A stretch of DNA of 10,265 nucleotides from Verrucomicrobiaceae bacterium (GCA_021151605.1 JAGKWZ010000275.1:1-10265), one strand, 5' to 3'; shown: positions 1 through 6,721, counted from the first letter of the stretch. Program-made: numbers and translations. The notes: a model not told the origin generated them from the letters alone.

Positions 1-560
1 GGGCCTTTGTGATGGCCCGCCTGCTCGGTCAGCCGCCTGATCCGCCGCCGCCGAATGTGCCTGCGGTCGAACCAGATGTGCAGGGCGCCACGACGATCCG
101 CGAGATGCTGGACAAGCACCGCAACAACGCCGCGTGCGCCGGTTGCCACGCGAAGATCGATCCGCCCGGCTTTGCGCTGGAGTCCTTCGACGTCATCGGC
201 GGCTTCCGTGACCGCTACCGCTCGCTCAATGACAAGGGTGAGCCTGCGCCGCGTGGAAGTATCGATCCGAAGATCCCGATCAGCTTCCGTCTCGGCCCGA
301 AAGTCGATGCAACCGGCGCGATGGCTGATGGACGCTCTTTTAATGACATCCGCGGTTTCAAAGACCTCGTCAGCCAGGACAAGCACAGCCTGCTGCACAA
401 TCTCGCGCGGCAGTTGCTCATCTACACGACGGGCCGCGACATCGCGTTCGGAGATCGCGCCGCACTGGAGGAGATCGTGACGCGTGCGGAGAAAAAAGGC
501 GGCGGTATTCGCACGTTGATGATCGAGATCGCCCACAGCAGCCTGTTTCAAACCCGATGA
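1..560 (+). CDS. DUF1588/DUF1585 haem-motif protein (planctomycete-type cytochrome), C-terminal part
   Basis: The reading frame is open from the first complete codon (position 3) to TGA at 558-560, so the gene enters from upstream and only about 185 C-terminal residues are seen. The visible part starts inside DUF1588, with the typical ARLLGQPP-(P)n-NVPA stretch at about 12-65. An ACAGCHAKIDPPG segment follows at about 132-170, giving a CxxCH c-type haem-binding motif (135-149). A DUF1585 tail follows, with GPKVDATG at about 294-317 and an RQLLIYTTGR segment near 408-440. In full-length relatives these domains follow DUF1587/DUF1592 and often an N-terminal cytochrome-like domain, and the proteins are exported. 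Their biochemical function is not established; haem attachment and electron transfer are inferred from the motif. The stop codon overlaps the next start (ATGA, 557-560), and a DUF1552 gene, the usual genomic partner, lies two genes downstream. The GTG at 9 is not the true start, because family similarity continues upstream of it. Confidence 0.9.
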   Translation, partial: AFVMARLLGQPPDPPPPNVPAVEPDVQGATTIREMLDKHRNNAACAGCHAKIDPPGFALESFDVIGGFRDRYRSLNDKGEPAPRGSIDPKIPISFRLGPKVDATGAMADGRSFNDIRGFKDLVSQDKHSLLHNLARQLLIYTTGRDIAFGDRAALEEIVTRAEKKGGGIRTLMIEIAHSSLFQTR

Positions 561-1108
561 GAATTTGCGCCACCCTACTTTGCCTCGCGCTCACCTCGCT
601 GCATGCGGAGGAGATGACCGTCCGCGTCATCGGCATCAGCCACTCGGAGCGTGTGGCTGATTTTCAAAAAATGATGACCACGCTGCCGGAGCTGAAGCTC
701 GTGAGCCTGGATGGTGACAAGGCCAGCGTGACACTGAGCTACGATCCGCTCGTCTTGATCGGCAAACCGAAGCCCAAGCCCGACGAACTCACGCCGGAGA
801 AGCTTTTGGAGCGTATCGACAACCTGATCGGCAAAGCGAGCGTGCGTACCTTCAGCGTGGTCAAGCCGACCGGCATCACGGACGACAAACTCACGAAAGT
901 GGAGGTCCAAGTCGGCGTGCTGGACTGCAAAGGCTGCCGCTACGGAGCCTACATCGCCATCGCGAAGATCGACGGCGTCGAACGTGCCAGCGTGAACTCC
1001 GACAGCCGCACGCTCACCGCGTGGATCGATACCACGAAGACGAACAAAGAAGCCATCGAAGCCGCGTTGAAGAAGGCGCGGGTCGAACTACCCGGACACA
1101 AATCATGA
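557..1108 (+). CDS. Secreted protein with CxxC HMA-like (heavy-metal-associated) domain
   Basis: This gene encodes 183 residues. Residues 1-17 form a Sec signal peptide: short basic start, hydrophobic core, then a likely signal peptidase I site after LHA. Residues about 114-178 resemble an HMA ferredoxin-like fold. A beta strand (KVEVQVGVLD) leads into C124-K-G-C127, followed by a helix, a GVERASVN strand, a TLTAWID strand and a final helix, the usual beta-alpha-beta-beta-alpha-beta order. The motif is LDCKGC rather than the classical MTCxxC. Residues about 20-100 may be a second, degenerate copy of the same fold without cysteines, joined by a KPKPKPDE linker. A role in binding Cu or another soft metal, or in thiol redox, outside the cytoplasm is inference. 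The ATG overlaps the upstream stop, and its own TGA (1106-1108) overlaps the next ATG (1105), so translation is probably coupled on both sides. No Shine-Dalgarno sequence is visible. It may serve the neighbouring haem-motif protein or DUF1552 protein. Confidence 0.85.
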   Translation: MRICATLLCLALTSLHAEEMTVRVIGISHSERVADFQKMMTTLPELKLVSLDGDKASVTLSYDPLVLIGKPKPKPDELTPEKLLERIDNLIGKASVRTFSVVKPTGITDDKLTKVEVQVGVLDCKGCRYGAYIAIAKIDGVERASVNSDSRTLTAWIDTTKTNKEAIEAALKKARVELPGHKS

Positions 1109-2361
1109 ACATCAGCACCCAGAAGCATCTGTCCCGCCGCACGCTGCTGCGTGCCGCCGGAGCCACCATTGGCCTGCCTTTTCTCGAAGCGATGTTGCCG
1201 TCTTTTGCACGCGCGGAAGAGGCGCGGAAACTGCCGCGTCGTCTTGTGGCCATTCAGACAAACATGGGCATCATCCCGCAGTATTTCTTTCCCGAGCAGG
1301 CGGGTGCGGACTACAAGCTCACGCCGTATTTGGAGAAGCTCGCCGAGCATCGGAAGCAGATGACGATCTTCTCCGGTTGCAGTCATCCCGGCGTCACCGG
1401 CGGCCACGCGGCGGAGAAATGCTTCCTCACCGGCACGCCGCATCCCGATCGCGGCGGCTTCCGCAACACGGTGTCGCTCGACCAGTTCGCTGCGGAGCAC
1501 ATTGGTAATGAAACGCGTTTCCCCTCGCTCAGCCTCGCCTGCAGCAACGAAGGCGGCCCCACGCTCAGCTACACCCGCAGCGGTGCGCCCGTGGCACCAG
1601 ACAAGAGCCCGAGAAAGCTCTTCGAGAAGCTCTTTGTCCAAGGCAAACCCGGTGAGATCGAAGCCAACGTCGAAGCCCTGCGCCAAGGCCGCAGCATGCT
1701 CGACTTCGTGGGCGAGCAATCGAAGCGCCTGAGCAAAACTTTGTCCAAAAGCGATCAACAGCGGCTCGATCAATACTTCACCAGCGTGCGTGAACTGGAG
1801 CAGCGCATGAGCAGCGCCGAGGCTTGGGAATACAAACCGAAGCCCGTCGTCAAAGCGCAACCACCTCAGGACATCGACGACGCGAAGGAGTTCGTGCAGC
1901 GAACACGACTCACGCTCGATGTGGTGAAGCTGGCGCTGGAGACCGACAGCTCGCGGCTGATCACCTTCTTCATCGACACCACCGTCATCCACGCCATCAC
2001 GCATCACGGCAATCGCCCTGAGGCGCTCGCCGAGCTCAGTGCGCACGAATCCGCCCAGTTTGGTGCCTTGAACGACTTCCTCACCCAACTCACCGCCGCC
2101 AAAGAAGGCGACCGCTCGCTGCTCGACAGCACCATGGTGCTCTACGGCACCTGCATGGGCAGCGCCAGCTCCCACAGCAACGTCAATCTACCCGCGCTGC
2201 TCGCCGGCGGCGGCTTCCAGCACGGTCAGCACCTCGCCTTCGATAAAGTGAACAACTACCCGCTGACCAATCTCTACGTCTCCATCCTGCAACGTCTCGG
2301 CATCGAAGCCGGTGAGTTTTCCACCGGCAAAACGACGATGAAGGGACTGGAGATGGCGTGA
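1105..2361 (+). CDS. DUF1552 family protein with Tat signal
   Basis: The protein has 418 residues, starting at the ATG that overlaps the previous stop; the frame is open further upstream, but that part lies inside the neighbouring gene. The N-terminus is a twin-arginine signal: S10-R11-R12-T-L-L, a hydrophobic stretch with GLPFLEAML, then an ARA cleavage site near residue 37. The rest matches the DUF1552 pattern: a RRLVAIQTNMGI strand (45-56), HPGVTGGH (94-101), SDQQRLDQYFTSVRELEQRM (216-235), DSSRLITFF (281-289), a histidine cluster IHAITHHG (295-302), LLDSTMVLYGTCMG (339-352) and NLPALLAGGG (361-370). The length fits the family. Function is unknown. In Planctomycetes, Verrucomicrobia and myxobacteria DUF1552 genes are commonly next to DUF1592/1588/1585 genes, as here, so the two products probably work together in the periplasm. 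The gene ends the operon and is followed by a convergent gene. Confidence 0.92.
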   Translation: MNISTQKHLSRRTLLRAAGATIGLPFLEAMLPSFARAEEARKLPRRLVAIQTNMGIIPQYFFPEQAGADYKLTPYLEKLAEHRKQMTIFSGCSHPGVTGGHAAEKCFLTGTPHPDRGGFRNTVSLDQFAAEHIGNETRFPSLSLACSNEGGPTLSYTRSGAPVAPDKSPRKLFEKLFVQGKPGEIEANVEALRQGRSMLDFVGEQSKRLSKTLSKSDQQRLDQYFTSVRELEQRMSSAEAWEYKPKPVVKAQPPQDIDDAKEFVQRTRLTLDVVKLALETDSSRLITFFIDTTVIHAITHHGNRPEALAELSAHESAQFGALNDFLTQLTAAKEGDRSLLDSTMVLYGTCMGSASSHSNVNLPALLAGGGFQHGQHLAFDKVNNYPLTNLYVSILQRLGIEAGEFSTGKTTMKGLEMA

Positions 2362-2366
2362 GGCGG

Positions 2367-2385
2367 CCTTCTTGCTGGTAGAAGG
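2367..2385. terminator. Weak hairpin between convergent genes
   Basis: CCTTCT (2367-2372) and AGAAGG (2380-2385) form a 6-bp stem with a 7-nt loop, just 6 nt after the DUF1552 stop. There is no T-tract on either side, so intrinsic termination is doubtful. It is listed because the 75-bp gap between the convergent genes holds no better candidate. Confidence 0.25.
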
Positions 2386-2436
2386 ATCGGCTTATTCAGC
2401 AGAAAGCAGGTCGAAGGGCAAAAATTGCGTCAGCAT

Positions 2437-3705
2437 TTAGATGCCCCAACCTTCGCGGTAGGCGGCACGTTTCCAGAGCTTCTCGCCTTCGGGGTTGTCG
2501 ATGAGTTTGCCGGTCTTCGGATCGCAGCGGACCACGGTGTTGGTACGGTAGGCGATGTTGCCGAGGTGGCACATCATGGTGCTCTTCTGGCCTTCGTCGA
2601 TGGGGCTGTTCAGGCTGCCTTTGCCTCGGATGGCATCGAGGAAGTTGCCGATGTGGGCGGGGTCTCCGCCGCCAGCGCCTTTGCCTTTGCTGACTTCAGC
2701 ACCCTTCGGGTCATAGATCGTCCACGAGTCGCGGGCGATGGCCATCGTGCCGTTGTCGCCGTAGAACATGACCTCACCCAGCGGCTTTTCAGCGGCTCGC
2801 GGATGGCAGGAACTCTGAATCCACTCACAGCCAGCGTGACCGAAGTCATAGACGGCGGTGCCGGTGTCGGGCGTCTCCTGCTCGTCCTGGTAAAAGTAGC
2901 GCCCGCCGTTGTAGGTGACCTTGAGCGGATACTCGCCCTTGAGACCCCAGCGAAGGATGTCGAGGGAGTGGATGCCGTTGTTGCCGAGCTCGCCATTGCC
3001 CCAATGCCAGAGCCAGTGCCAGTCGTAGTGGGCGAACTTCTTCATGTCGTGCTTCGGATCATCAGTCACGGGGCCCTGCCAGAGGTTCCAGTCGAGATCG
3101 GCAGAAGGTGGCAGCGCGAGCTGACCGACGGCTTTGCGCGTGTTGTAGTAGGCGGCTCGGCCGAAGCGGACCCCGCCGACGGCTCCACCGTGAAGTGCTG
3201 CGATGGCTTCCTTCATCCAGGTGCGGCGTTGATTGCCCATTTGGACGAGTTTGCCGGACTTTTTCATGGCGGCGACGAGTGCCTCGGCTTCGCCAGGGTT
3301 CTGACTGCCGGGCTTTTCGACATAGACGTTCTTCCCGGCTTGCAGCGCCAGGATGGCCATGGGCGTGTGCCAGAAGTTCGGCGTGGCGATGAAGACGGCA
3401 TCGACCGTTTTGTCTTCCAGGATCTTGCGGAAGTCCTTCACGCCCTGGCAGGAGGAGGTCTGAGTGTCCGCCACGACCTTCAGCCCTTTGTCCAGGCGGG
3501 CGGAGTCGGTCTCGGCGAGGTAGGCGATCTCCACGTCTGGCAGTTTCAGCAAGGCCTGCACGTGCCCCATGCCACGACCGAGAGCGACGACGGCGACCTT
3601 CATTTTGTTCGCGGCTTTATCCGCAGCGCGGAGCTTTGGCAGGGCGGATAGCGCGGCCCCGAGGCCGATGGTGGAGGTGTGGGAGAGAAGGGTGCGACGA
3701 TTCAT
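2437..3705 (-). CDS. Gfo/Idh/MocA family oxidoreductase, Tat-exported
   Basis: The protein has 422 residues. The N-terminus (M-N-R3-R4-T-L-L, then a hydrophobic segment to about residue 27, LRA) is a compact Tat signal, supporting the ATG at 3703-3705 over the internal Met35. Residues about 35-155 form the Rossmann domain: MKVAVVALGRGMGH with a glycine-rich NAD(P) loop, IATPNFWHTP (106-115), and the family-defining E130-K-P132 in VYVEKPGS. The C-terminal half (about 160-420) is the Gfo/Idh alpha/beta domain with GNNGIHSLDILRW (241-253), whose histidine and aspartate sit where the family has catalytic residues. Such proteins oxidise or reduce sugars, polyols or related alcohols with a tightly bound nicotinamide cofactor; the substrate cannot be read from the sequence. 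Exported members are common in Verrucomicrobia and Planctomycetes. It converges on the DUF1552 operon and may share a promoter region with, or follow, the DUF2238-like gene upstream (77-bp gap). No clear Shine-Dalgarno sequence is seen. Confidence 0.93.
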   Translation of the reverse strand: MNRRTLLSHTSTIGLGAALSALPKLRAADKAANKMKVAVVALGRGMGHVQALLKLPDVEIAYLAETDSARLDKGLKVVADTQTSSCQGVKDFRKILEDKTVDAVFIATPNFWHTPMAILALQAGKNVYVEKPGSQNPGEAEALVAAMKKSGKLVQMGNQRRTWMKEAIAALHGGAVGGVRFGRAAYYNTRKAVGQLALPPSADLDWNLWQGPVTDDPKHDMKKFAHYDWHWLWHWGNGELGNNGIHSLDILRWGLKGEYPLKVTYNGGRYFYQDEQETPDTGTAVYDFGHAGCEWIQSSCHPRAAEKPLGEVMFYGDNGTMAIARDSWTIYDPKGAEVSKGKGAGGGDPAHIGNFLDAIRGKGSLNSPIDEGQKSTMMCHLGNIAYRTNTVVRCDPKTGKLIDNPEGEKLWKRAAYREGWGI

Positions 3706-3782
3706 GGCAGGCTAAAGAATCGAGGCCTTGGGGCGGCATCTATCGCTGCGAATATCGCCAGCTTCGATGCTTTCAGGCCAAG

Positions 3783-4397
3783 TCAGCTGTGATGACCAAA
3801 CCGGATGATCGCCGCCGCCACAGTAGCTCCGACCAGATTTGCCACGAGATCCCATCCGGTGTTTTCATAGCCGCCGACGTTCGTATTCGGAATGGTAAGC
3901 ACAGCGATGAACTCGATAACTTCGTTCAGCGCGCCAAAGCCAGCCCCTGCGGCGGCACTCAGTACCAGGAGACCGAGGGTGGGCTTCAGCTCCACGGCGT
4001 AATCTCGCATGATGGAGCGGAGCGAATGCCAGCAGAGCCAGGTGGTTACGCCAAATCCGTAGGCATGAACGATCTGGTCATACTTCAGCTTCTGCGGAAT
4101 GATCCACCAACTGTACAGCACGGCCTGATCGCCATTGTAGGGCCAGCTATCAGGCAAAAGCACGAGACCGCCCGCCATGTGCGCCAAGCCCCAGAGGGTC
4201 AGCAGCCAGAGCAGTCCCGTCGTCAGCCCCACACGCCGATGAACCACGGTCATCACCGCGATGAGGATGAGCATCACCGTGATGTAGAAGATGAATTCCT
4301 TGTTCCCCTGCATCGCTGAGCCCACCACAGCGGAAAGCATATAGGCTGCAGTAAATAGAAAGATCGGCAAAAGACGGGGTTGGGGGACCTGTGACAT
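3783..4397 (-). CDS. DUF2238-like integral membrane protein (YjdF type)
   Basis: The protein has 204 residues from the preferred ATG at 4395-4397 and about six hydrophobic helices (roughly residues 9-28, 33-52, 57-80, 107-128, 140-160 and 183-200). Conserved polar motifs lie in or next to the helices: LAHMAGG (71-77), KYDQIVHAYGFG (105-116), ALNEVIEF (156-163) and GWDLVANLVGA (181-191). These match the DUF2238/YjdF inner-membrane family, whose function is unknown. The frame extends upstream to another ATG at 4458-4460, adding 21 residues rich in Cys, Gly and Pro that do not look like a signal or membrane segment, so the shorter start is chosen. Neither start has a strong Shine-Dalgarno sequence. 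A perfect palindrome GGACATGTCC (4423-4432) lies 25 bp upstream of the chosen start. The downstream Gfo/Idh gene begins 77 bp after its stop on the same strand, and co-transcription is possible. Confidence 0.8.
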   Translation of the reverse strand: MSQVPQPRLLPIFLFTAAYMLSAVVGSAMQGNKEFIFYITVMLILIAVMTVVHRRVGLTTGLLWLLTLWGLAHMAGGLVLLPDSWPYNGDQAVLYSWWIIPQKLKYDQIVHAYGFGVTTWLCWHSLRSIMRDYAVELKPTLGLLVLSAAAGAGFGALNEVIEFIAVLTIPNTNVGGYENTGWDLVANLVGATVAAAIIRFGHHS

Positions 4398-4502
4398 GGC
4401 AGCGATTTCACCACGCCCTGGCGGACATGTCCAGCATGCAAAGCCTACGCTGCCTGACATGGGTTAGCGGCACACGCTCTTTACCGAATCAGCGACATCC
4501 CG

Positions 4503-4772
4503 TTATATGCGATGGCGTATCTCCCTGCAGGGGATGTGTTCGTTGCTGACGAGGCCAGCAAGCAGCAGTAGGGTGAGGATGCGTGCATCGATCTTGTCGG
4601 TTTTGACCTGCGCCTCGGCGATGATGCGGGTCTTGAAGGGGGTGGCCAGGGTGAGGTGCTCCACTGGCACGGACTGTTCCAGCACCTCGAAGAGCAAGTG
4701 CCAGTTCATGGAAGCTTCAAAGACCACACGAGGCTTGGGCCAGCGCTTCAGCAGCGGTGTAGAGGGGGGCAT
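4503..4772 (-). pseudogene. IS110-family transposase remnant
   Basis: This is an 89-codon open stretch matching the middle of the N-terminal DEDD (RuvC-like) domain of IS110 transposases. It shows RWPKPRVVFEASMNWHLLFE (residues 10-29), where the E is the second acidic catalytic residue, then TPFKTRIIAEA and KTDKIDARILTLLL (57-70), which holds the last two Asp residues. The first catalytic Asp and everything after about residue 89 are missing, including the C-terminal serine-containing transposase domain that makes full proteins about 300-400 residues long. Upstream in this frame there is an immediate stop (TGA, 4773-4775), and neighbouring frames do not restore an N-terminus. Downstream similarity ends near HIPCREIRH, just before TAA. 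It is a dead fragment marking an old insertion or recombination. No terminal repeats or target duplication are recognised; IS110 elements often lack them. Confidence 0.78.
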
Positions 4773-5081
4773 TCACCGCCTGGGCTCTTTCGAGCACGGA
4801 GGGGGCGGATGAAGAAGGAAAACCGAGGAGAACGCGGAGCTGATTCATACGAGTTGGGGTAGGTTTCAGCAAAATTCCTCCCCAGGTTAGGCCGCTGGAC
4901 CAAAGCAGAGGCTCTCCTTGGCTGTCGCTTCCATTCCATGTGGCTGGGATTTGTGCCATGAATTTGATTGAGGTTGGTGGGTGGATTGAGTTTGTTGGGT
5001 CTTTGAACGGGCCCTTTGGCGGCCTGAAAGGGGTGAAATCGGAGCGGAAGTCGTGGTTTCAGCCCGGTAAGCTGAGCCTGC
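4773..5081. other. Intergenic stretch with no convincing gene
   Basis: These 309 bp lie between the IS110 remnant and the orphan gene. Short frames exist on the minus strand (for example 4717-4959, about 80 codons), but none resembles a known protein or continues the transposase. On the plus strand an ATG at 4958 opens 51 codons to TAA at 5111-5113. That stretch is rich in Gly, Ser, Lys and Trp, with no recognised family, and would overlap the tail of the orphan gene by 32 bp. A CCCTTT/AAAGGG stem (5012-5017 with 5027-5032) has no T-tract. The stretch is most likely decayed or mobile-element-derived sequence. Confidence 0.5.
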
Positions 5082-5546
5082 TTAATCCAAGTAATGATCT
5101 ACCTGGCCAGTAAGATACCAGAGGCCTTTCACCTTCTGCCATTTGAATTCGGGTCCATTCCAAACCTCAAATGTCTCAGATTGAAAGGGGTAGAGGTTGG
5201 CAAAGGTATGCCATCCACCCGCCTTCAAACTGAAGCCTTTTTGAAGACGATACATTTCATCTCCATACTCTTTAAATTCGGCAGCAAACTCATTCAGAGA
5301 GGTGTGTTTGCGGAAGGATGGAAGCATGATTTCATAAGCAGAAACAAACTGCCTCTGGGACAGTGATGTTTGCCAAAGAGAATACCTGCTCTCAATGGCA
5401 GCTCGATCTTCTGAACTCAGCGAAGGCCAGAGCAGTATCGTAAAGGTCAGAAAGCCTATCAACTTGAACCACCTACGCCGAGACCGCTTCAGCGAGCTTG
5501 GTTTGGAGTGAAGGGTTTCATTTTGCATGAGATTTAAACTATACAT
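5082..5546 (-). CDS. Hypothetical single-pass membrane-anchored protein
   Basis: The gene encodes 154 residues and I do not recognise the family. The N-terminus is basic (KRSRRRWFK, residues 20-28) and is followed by one hydrophobic segment at about 28-43 (LIGFLTFTILLWPSL). This fits an uncleaved anchor with the rest outside the cytoplasm. Residues about 50-154 are a small soluble domain, predicted as helices (WQTSLSQRQFVSAYEIM and SLNEFAAEFKEYGDEMYRLQ) followed by strands rich in Trp, Phe and Tyr. The order resembles NTF2/SnoaL-like domains of the 'rate of use, then Trp-containing strands' type, but this is only a guess. The start at 5544-5546 is preferred because AGGGTAGG lies just upstream; an internal ATG at 5526-5528 is the alternative. 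The gene is visibly lower in GC than its neighbours and lies beside a transposase remnant, which suggests transfer. The gap of about 75 bp before it contains the terminator of the gap gene, so it is probably transcribed separately. Confidence 0.65.
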   Translation of the reverse strand: MYSLNLMQNETLHSKPSSLKRSRRRWFKLIGFLTFTILLWPSLSSEDRAAIESRYSLWQTSLSQRQFVSAYEIMLPSFRKHTSLNEFAAEFKEYGDEMYRLQKGFSLKAGGWHTFANLYPFQSETFEVWNGPEFKWQKVKGLWYLTGQVDHYLD

Positions 5547-5604
5547 CTACGCCTACCCTGACTGGCCCACTCCGCCCTCCACCTAGACGTGGAACTGAGT
5601 AGCC

Positions 5605-5643
5605 ATTCAAAAGAAAACGGGCCGGATCATGTGATCCGGCCCG
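5605..5643 (-). terminator. Strong intrinsic terminator of the gap gene
   Basis: A near-perfect palindrome at 5618-5643 has 12-nt arms, CGGGCCGGATCA and TGATCCGGCCCG, around TG. Read on the minus strand it is followed at once by TTTTCTTTTGAAT (5617-5605). It begins 29 nt after the gap stop codon. The GC-rich stem plus U-tract are the classical features of rho-independent termination. There is no T-tract on the plus-strand side, so it acts for the minus strand only. Confidence 0.92.
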
Positions 5644-5671
5644 CCATGAAACCTGACGATTCTGTGCCCGA

Positions 5672-6721
5672 TTACAGGCCCTTGGCGACGATGTGCTTCA
5701 CAAGGTCAACGACGCGGTTGCTGTAGCCCCACTCGTTGTCATACCAGCTCACCAGCTTGAAGAACTTGCTGTTGAGTTCGAGACCGGAACCGGCGTCGAA
5801 GATGGAGCTGTGCTGATCGTGGAGGAAGTCGGTGCTGACGACTTCGTCGGCGGTCCAGTTGAGGATGCCTTTGAGGTAGGTCTCGCTGGCTTTCTTCATG
5901 GCGGCGCTGATTTCGGCGTAGCTGGTTTCCTTTTCCGTTTTCACGGTAAGGTCCACGACAGAGACGGTTGGAGTCGGCACGCGGAAGGACATGCCGGTGA
6001 GCTTGCCCTTCACTTCTGGGATGGCCAGACCGACAGCCTTGGCAGCACCGGTGCCGCTTGGGATGATGTTGATGGCAGCGCTGCGGCCACCTTTCCAATC
6101 CTTCTTGGATGGGCCGTCCACGGTCTTCTGCGTGGCGGTGTAGCTGTGCACGGTGGTCATGAGACCTTCGGCGACGCCGAAACCTTCTTTCAGAAGGACG
6201 TGAACGATCGGGGCCAAGCAGTTGGTGGTGCAGGAGGCATTGGAGACGACGTGGTGCTTGGAGGCATCATACTTCTCATGGTTCACGCCCATGACGATGG
6301 TGATGTCTTCGTCCTTACCAGGGGCGGAGATGATGACTTTCTTGGCACCGGCGTCGATGTGACCCTGGGCTTTGCTGCGCTCGGTGAAGAGGCCGGTGGA
6401 CTCGATGACGACATCGACTCCGAGGGCTTTCCATGGGAGGGCGGAGGGGCCTTCACGGACGGCGAGGCACTTAATTTCATGACCATCGACGACGAGGATG
6501 TCGTCTTCAGCCAAATCTGGGCTGCTCTTCTTGGAATAGACTTCTTCCTTGGCCTTGCCCTGGGTGGAATCGTATTTGACGAGGTAGGCGAGGTTGTCAG
6601 CAGGCACGAGGTCGTTCACGGCGACGACTTCGATCTCTTTGCCGAGGAGGCCTTGATCACAGATTGCGCGAAACACGAGGCGTCCGATGCGCCCGAAACC
6701 ATTGATGCCGATTTTGACCAT
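5672..6721 (-). CDS. gap: Glyceraldehyde-3-phosphate dehydrogenase (NAD-dependent, type I)
   Basis: The enzyme oxidises glyceraldehyde 3-phosphate with phosphate and NAD to 1,3-bisphosphoglycerate in glycolysis, and works in reverse in gluconeogenesis, in the cytoplasm. The protein has 349 residues, slightly longer than the usual 330-340. Visible landmarks are the NAD-binding loop INGFGRIGR (5-13) and Asp37 in AVNDL, where the family contacts the adenine ribose and favours NAD over NADP. ASCTTNCLAP (162-171) carries the catalytic Cys164, and the general base is His191 in TTVHSYTATQ. SGTGAAKAVG (222-231) and the C-terminal WYDNEWGYSNR (326-336) are also present. The ATG at 6719-6721 gives the standard MVKIGINGFGR start; an in-frame GTG at 6758-6760 would add 13 residues but has no family support. 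No Shine-Dalgarno sequence is seen. The gene has its own promoter (6785-6812) and terminator (5605-5643), so it is monocistronic. Confidence 0.98.
   Translation of the reverse strand: MVKIGINGFGRIGRLVFRAICDQGLLGKEIEVVAVNDLVPADNLAYLVKYDSTQGKAKEEVYSKKSSPDLAEDDILVVDGHEIKCLAVREGPSALPWKALGVDVVIESTGLFTERSKAQGHIDAGAKKVIISAPGKDEDITIVMGVNHEKYDASKHHVVSNASCTTNCLAPIVHVLLKEGFGVAEGLMTTVHSYTATQKTVDGPSKKDWKGGRSAAINIIPSGTGAAKAVGLAIPEVKGKLTGMSFRVPTPTVSVVDLTVKTEKETSYAEISAAMKKASETYLKGILNWTADEVVSTDFLHDQHSSIFDAGSGLELNSKFFKLVSWYDNEWGYSNRVVDLVKHIVAKGL

Noticed and set aside
9..14. GTG-ATG as a start for the first gene
   Set aside because: The DUF1588 similarity continues in frame to the window edge, so the gene starts upstream.
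949..2175. Minus-strand frame of 408 codons opposite the DUF1552 gene
   Set aside because: It is low in complexity (Ala, Glu, Gly, Val, His), matches no family and is fully antisense to a clear DUF1552 gene with a Tat signal; it is a high-GC shadow.
2425..3651. Plus-strand frame of 408 codons opposite the Gfo/Idh gene
   Set aside because: It is shadow coding with a Val/Ala/Gly/Asp-rich composition and no motif, while the opposite strand has EKP and the Rossmann loop.
3706..3782. Terminator or promoter between the DUF2238-like and Gfo/Idh genes
   Set aside because: Only short 5-bp stems with large loops and no T-tract or clear -35/-10 pair could be found.
4460..4510. GTTAGCGGCAC...CCCGTTATA as an integron attC-like or attachment site
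   Set aside because: The ends do not form the inverted core pair expected of attC, and there is no integrase or cassette array nearby.
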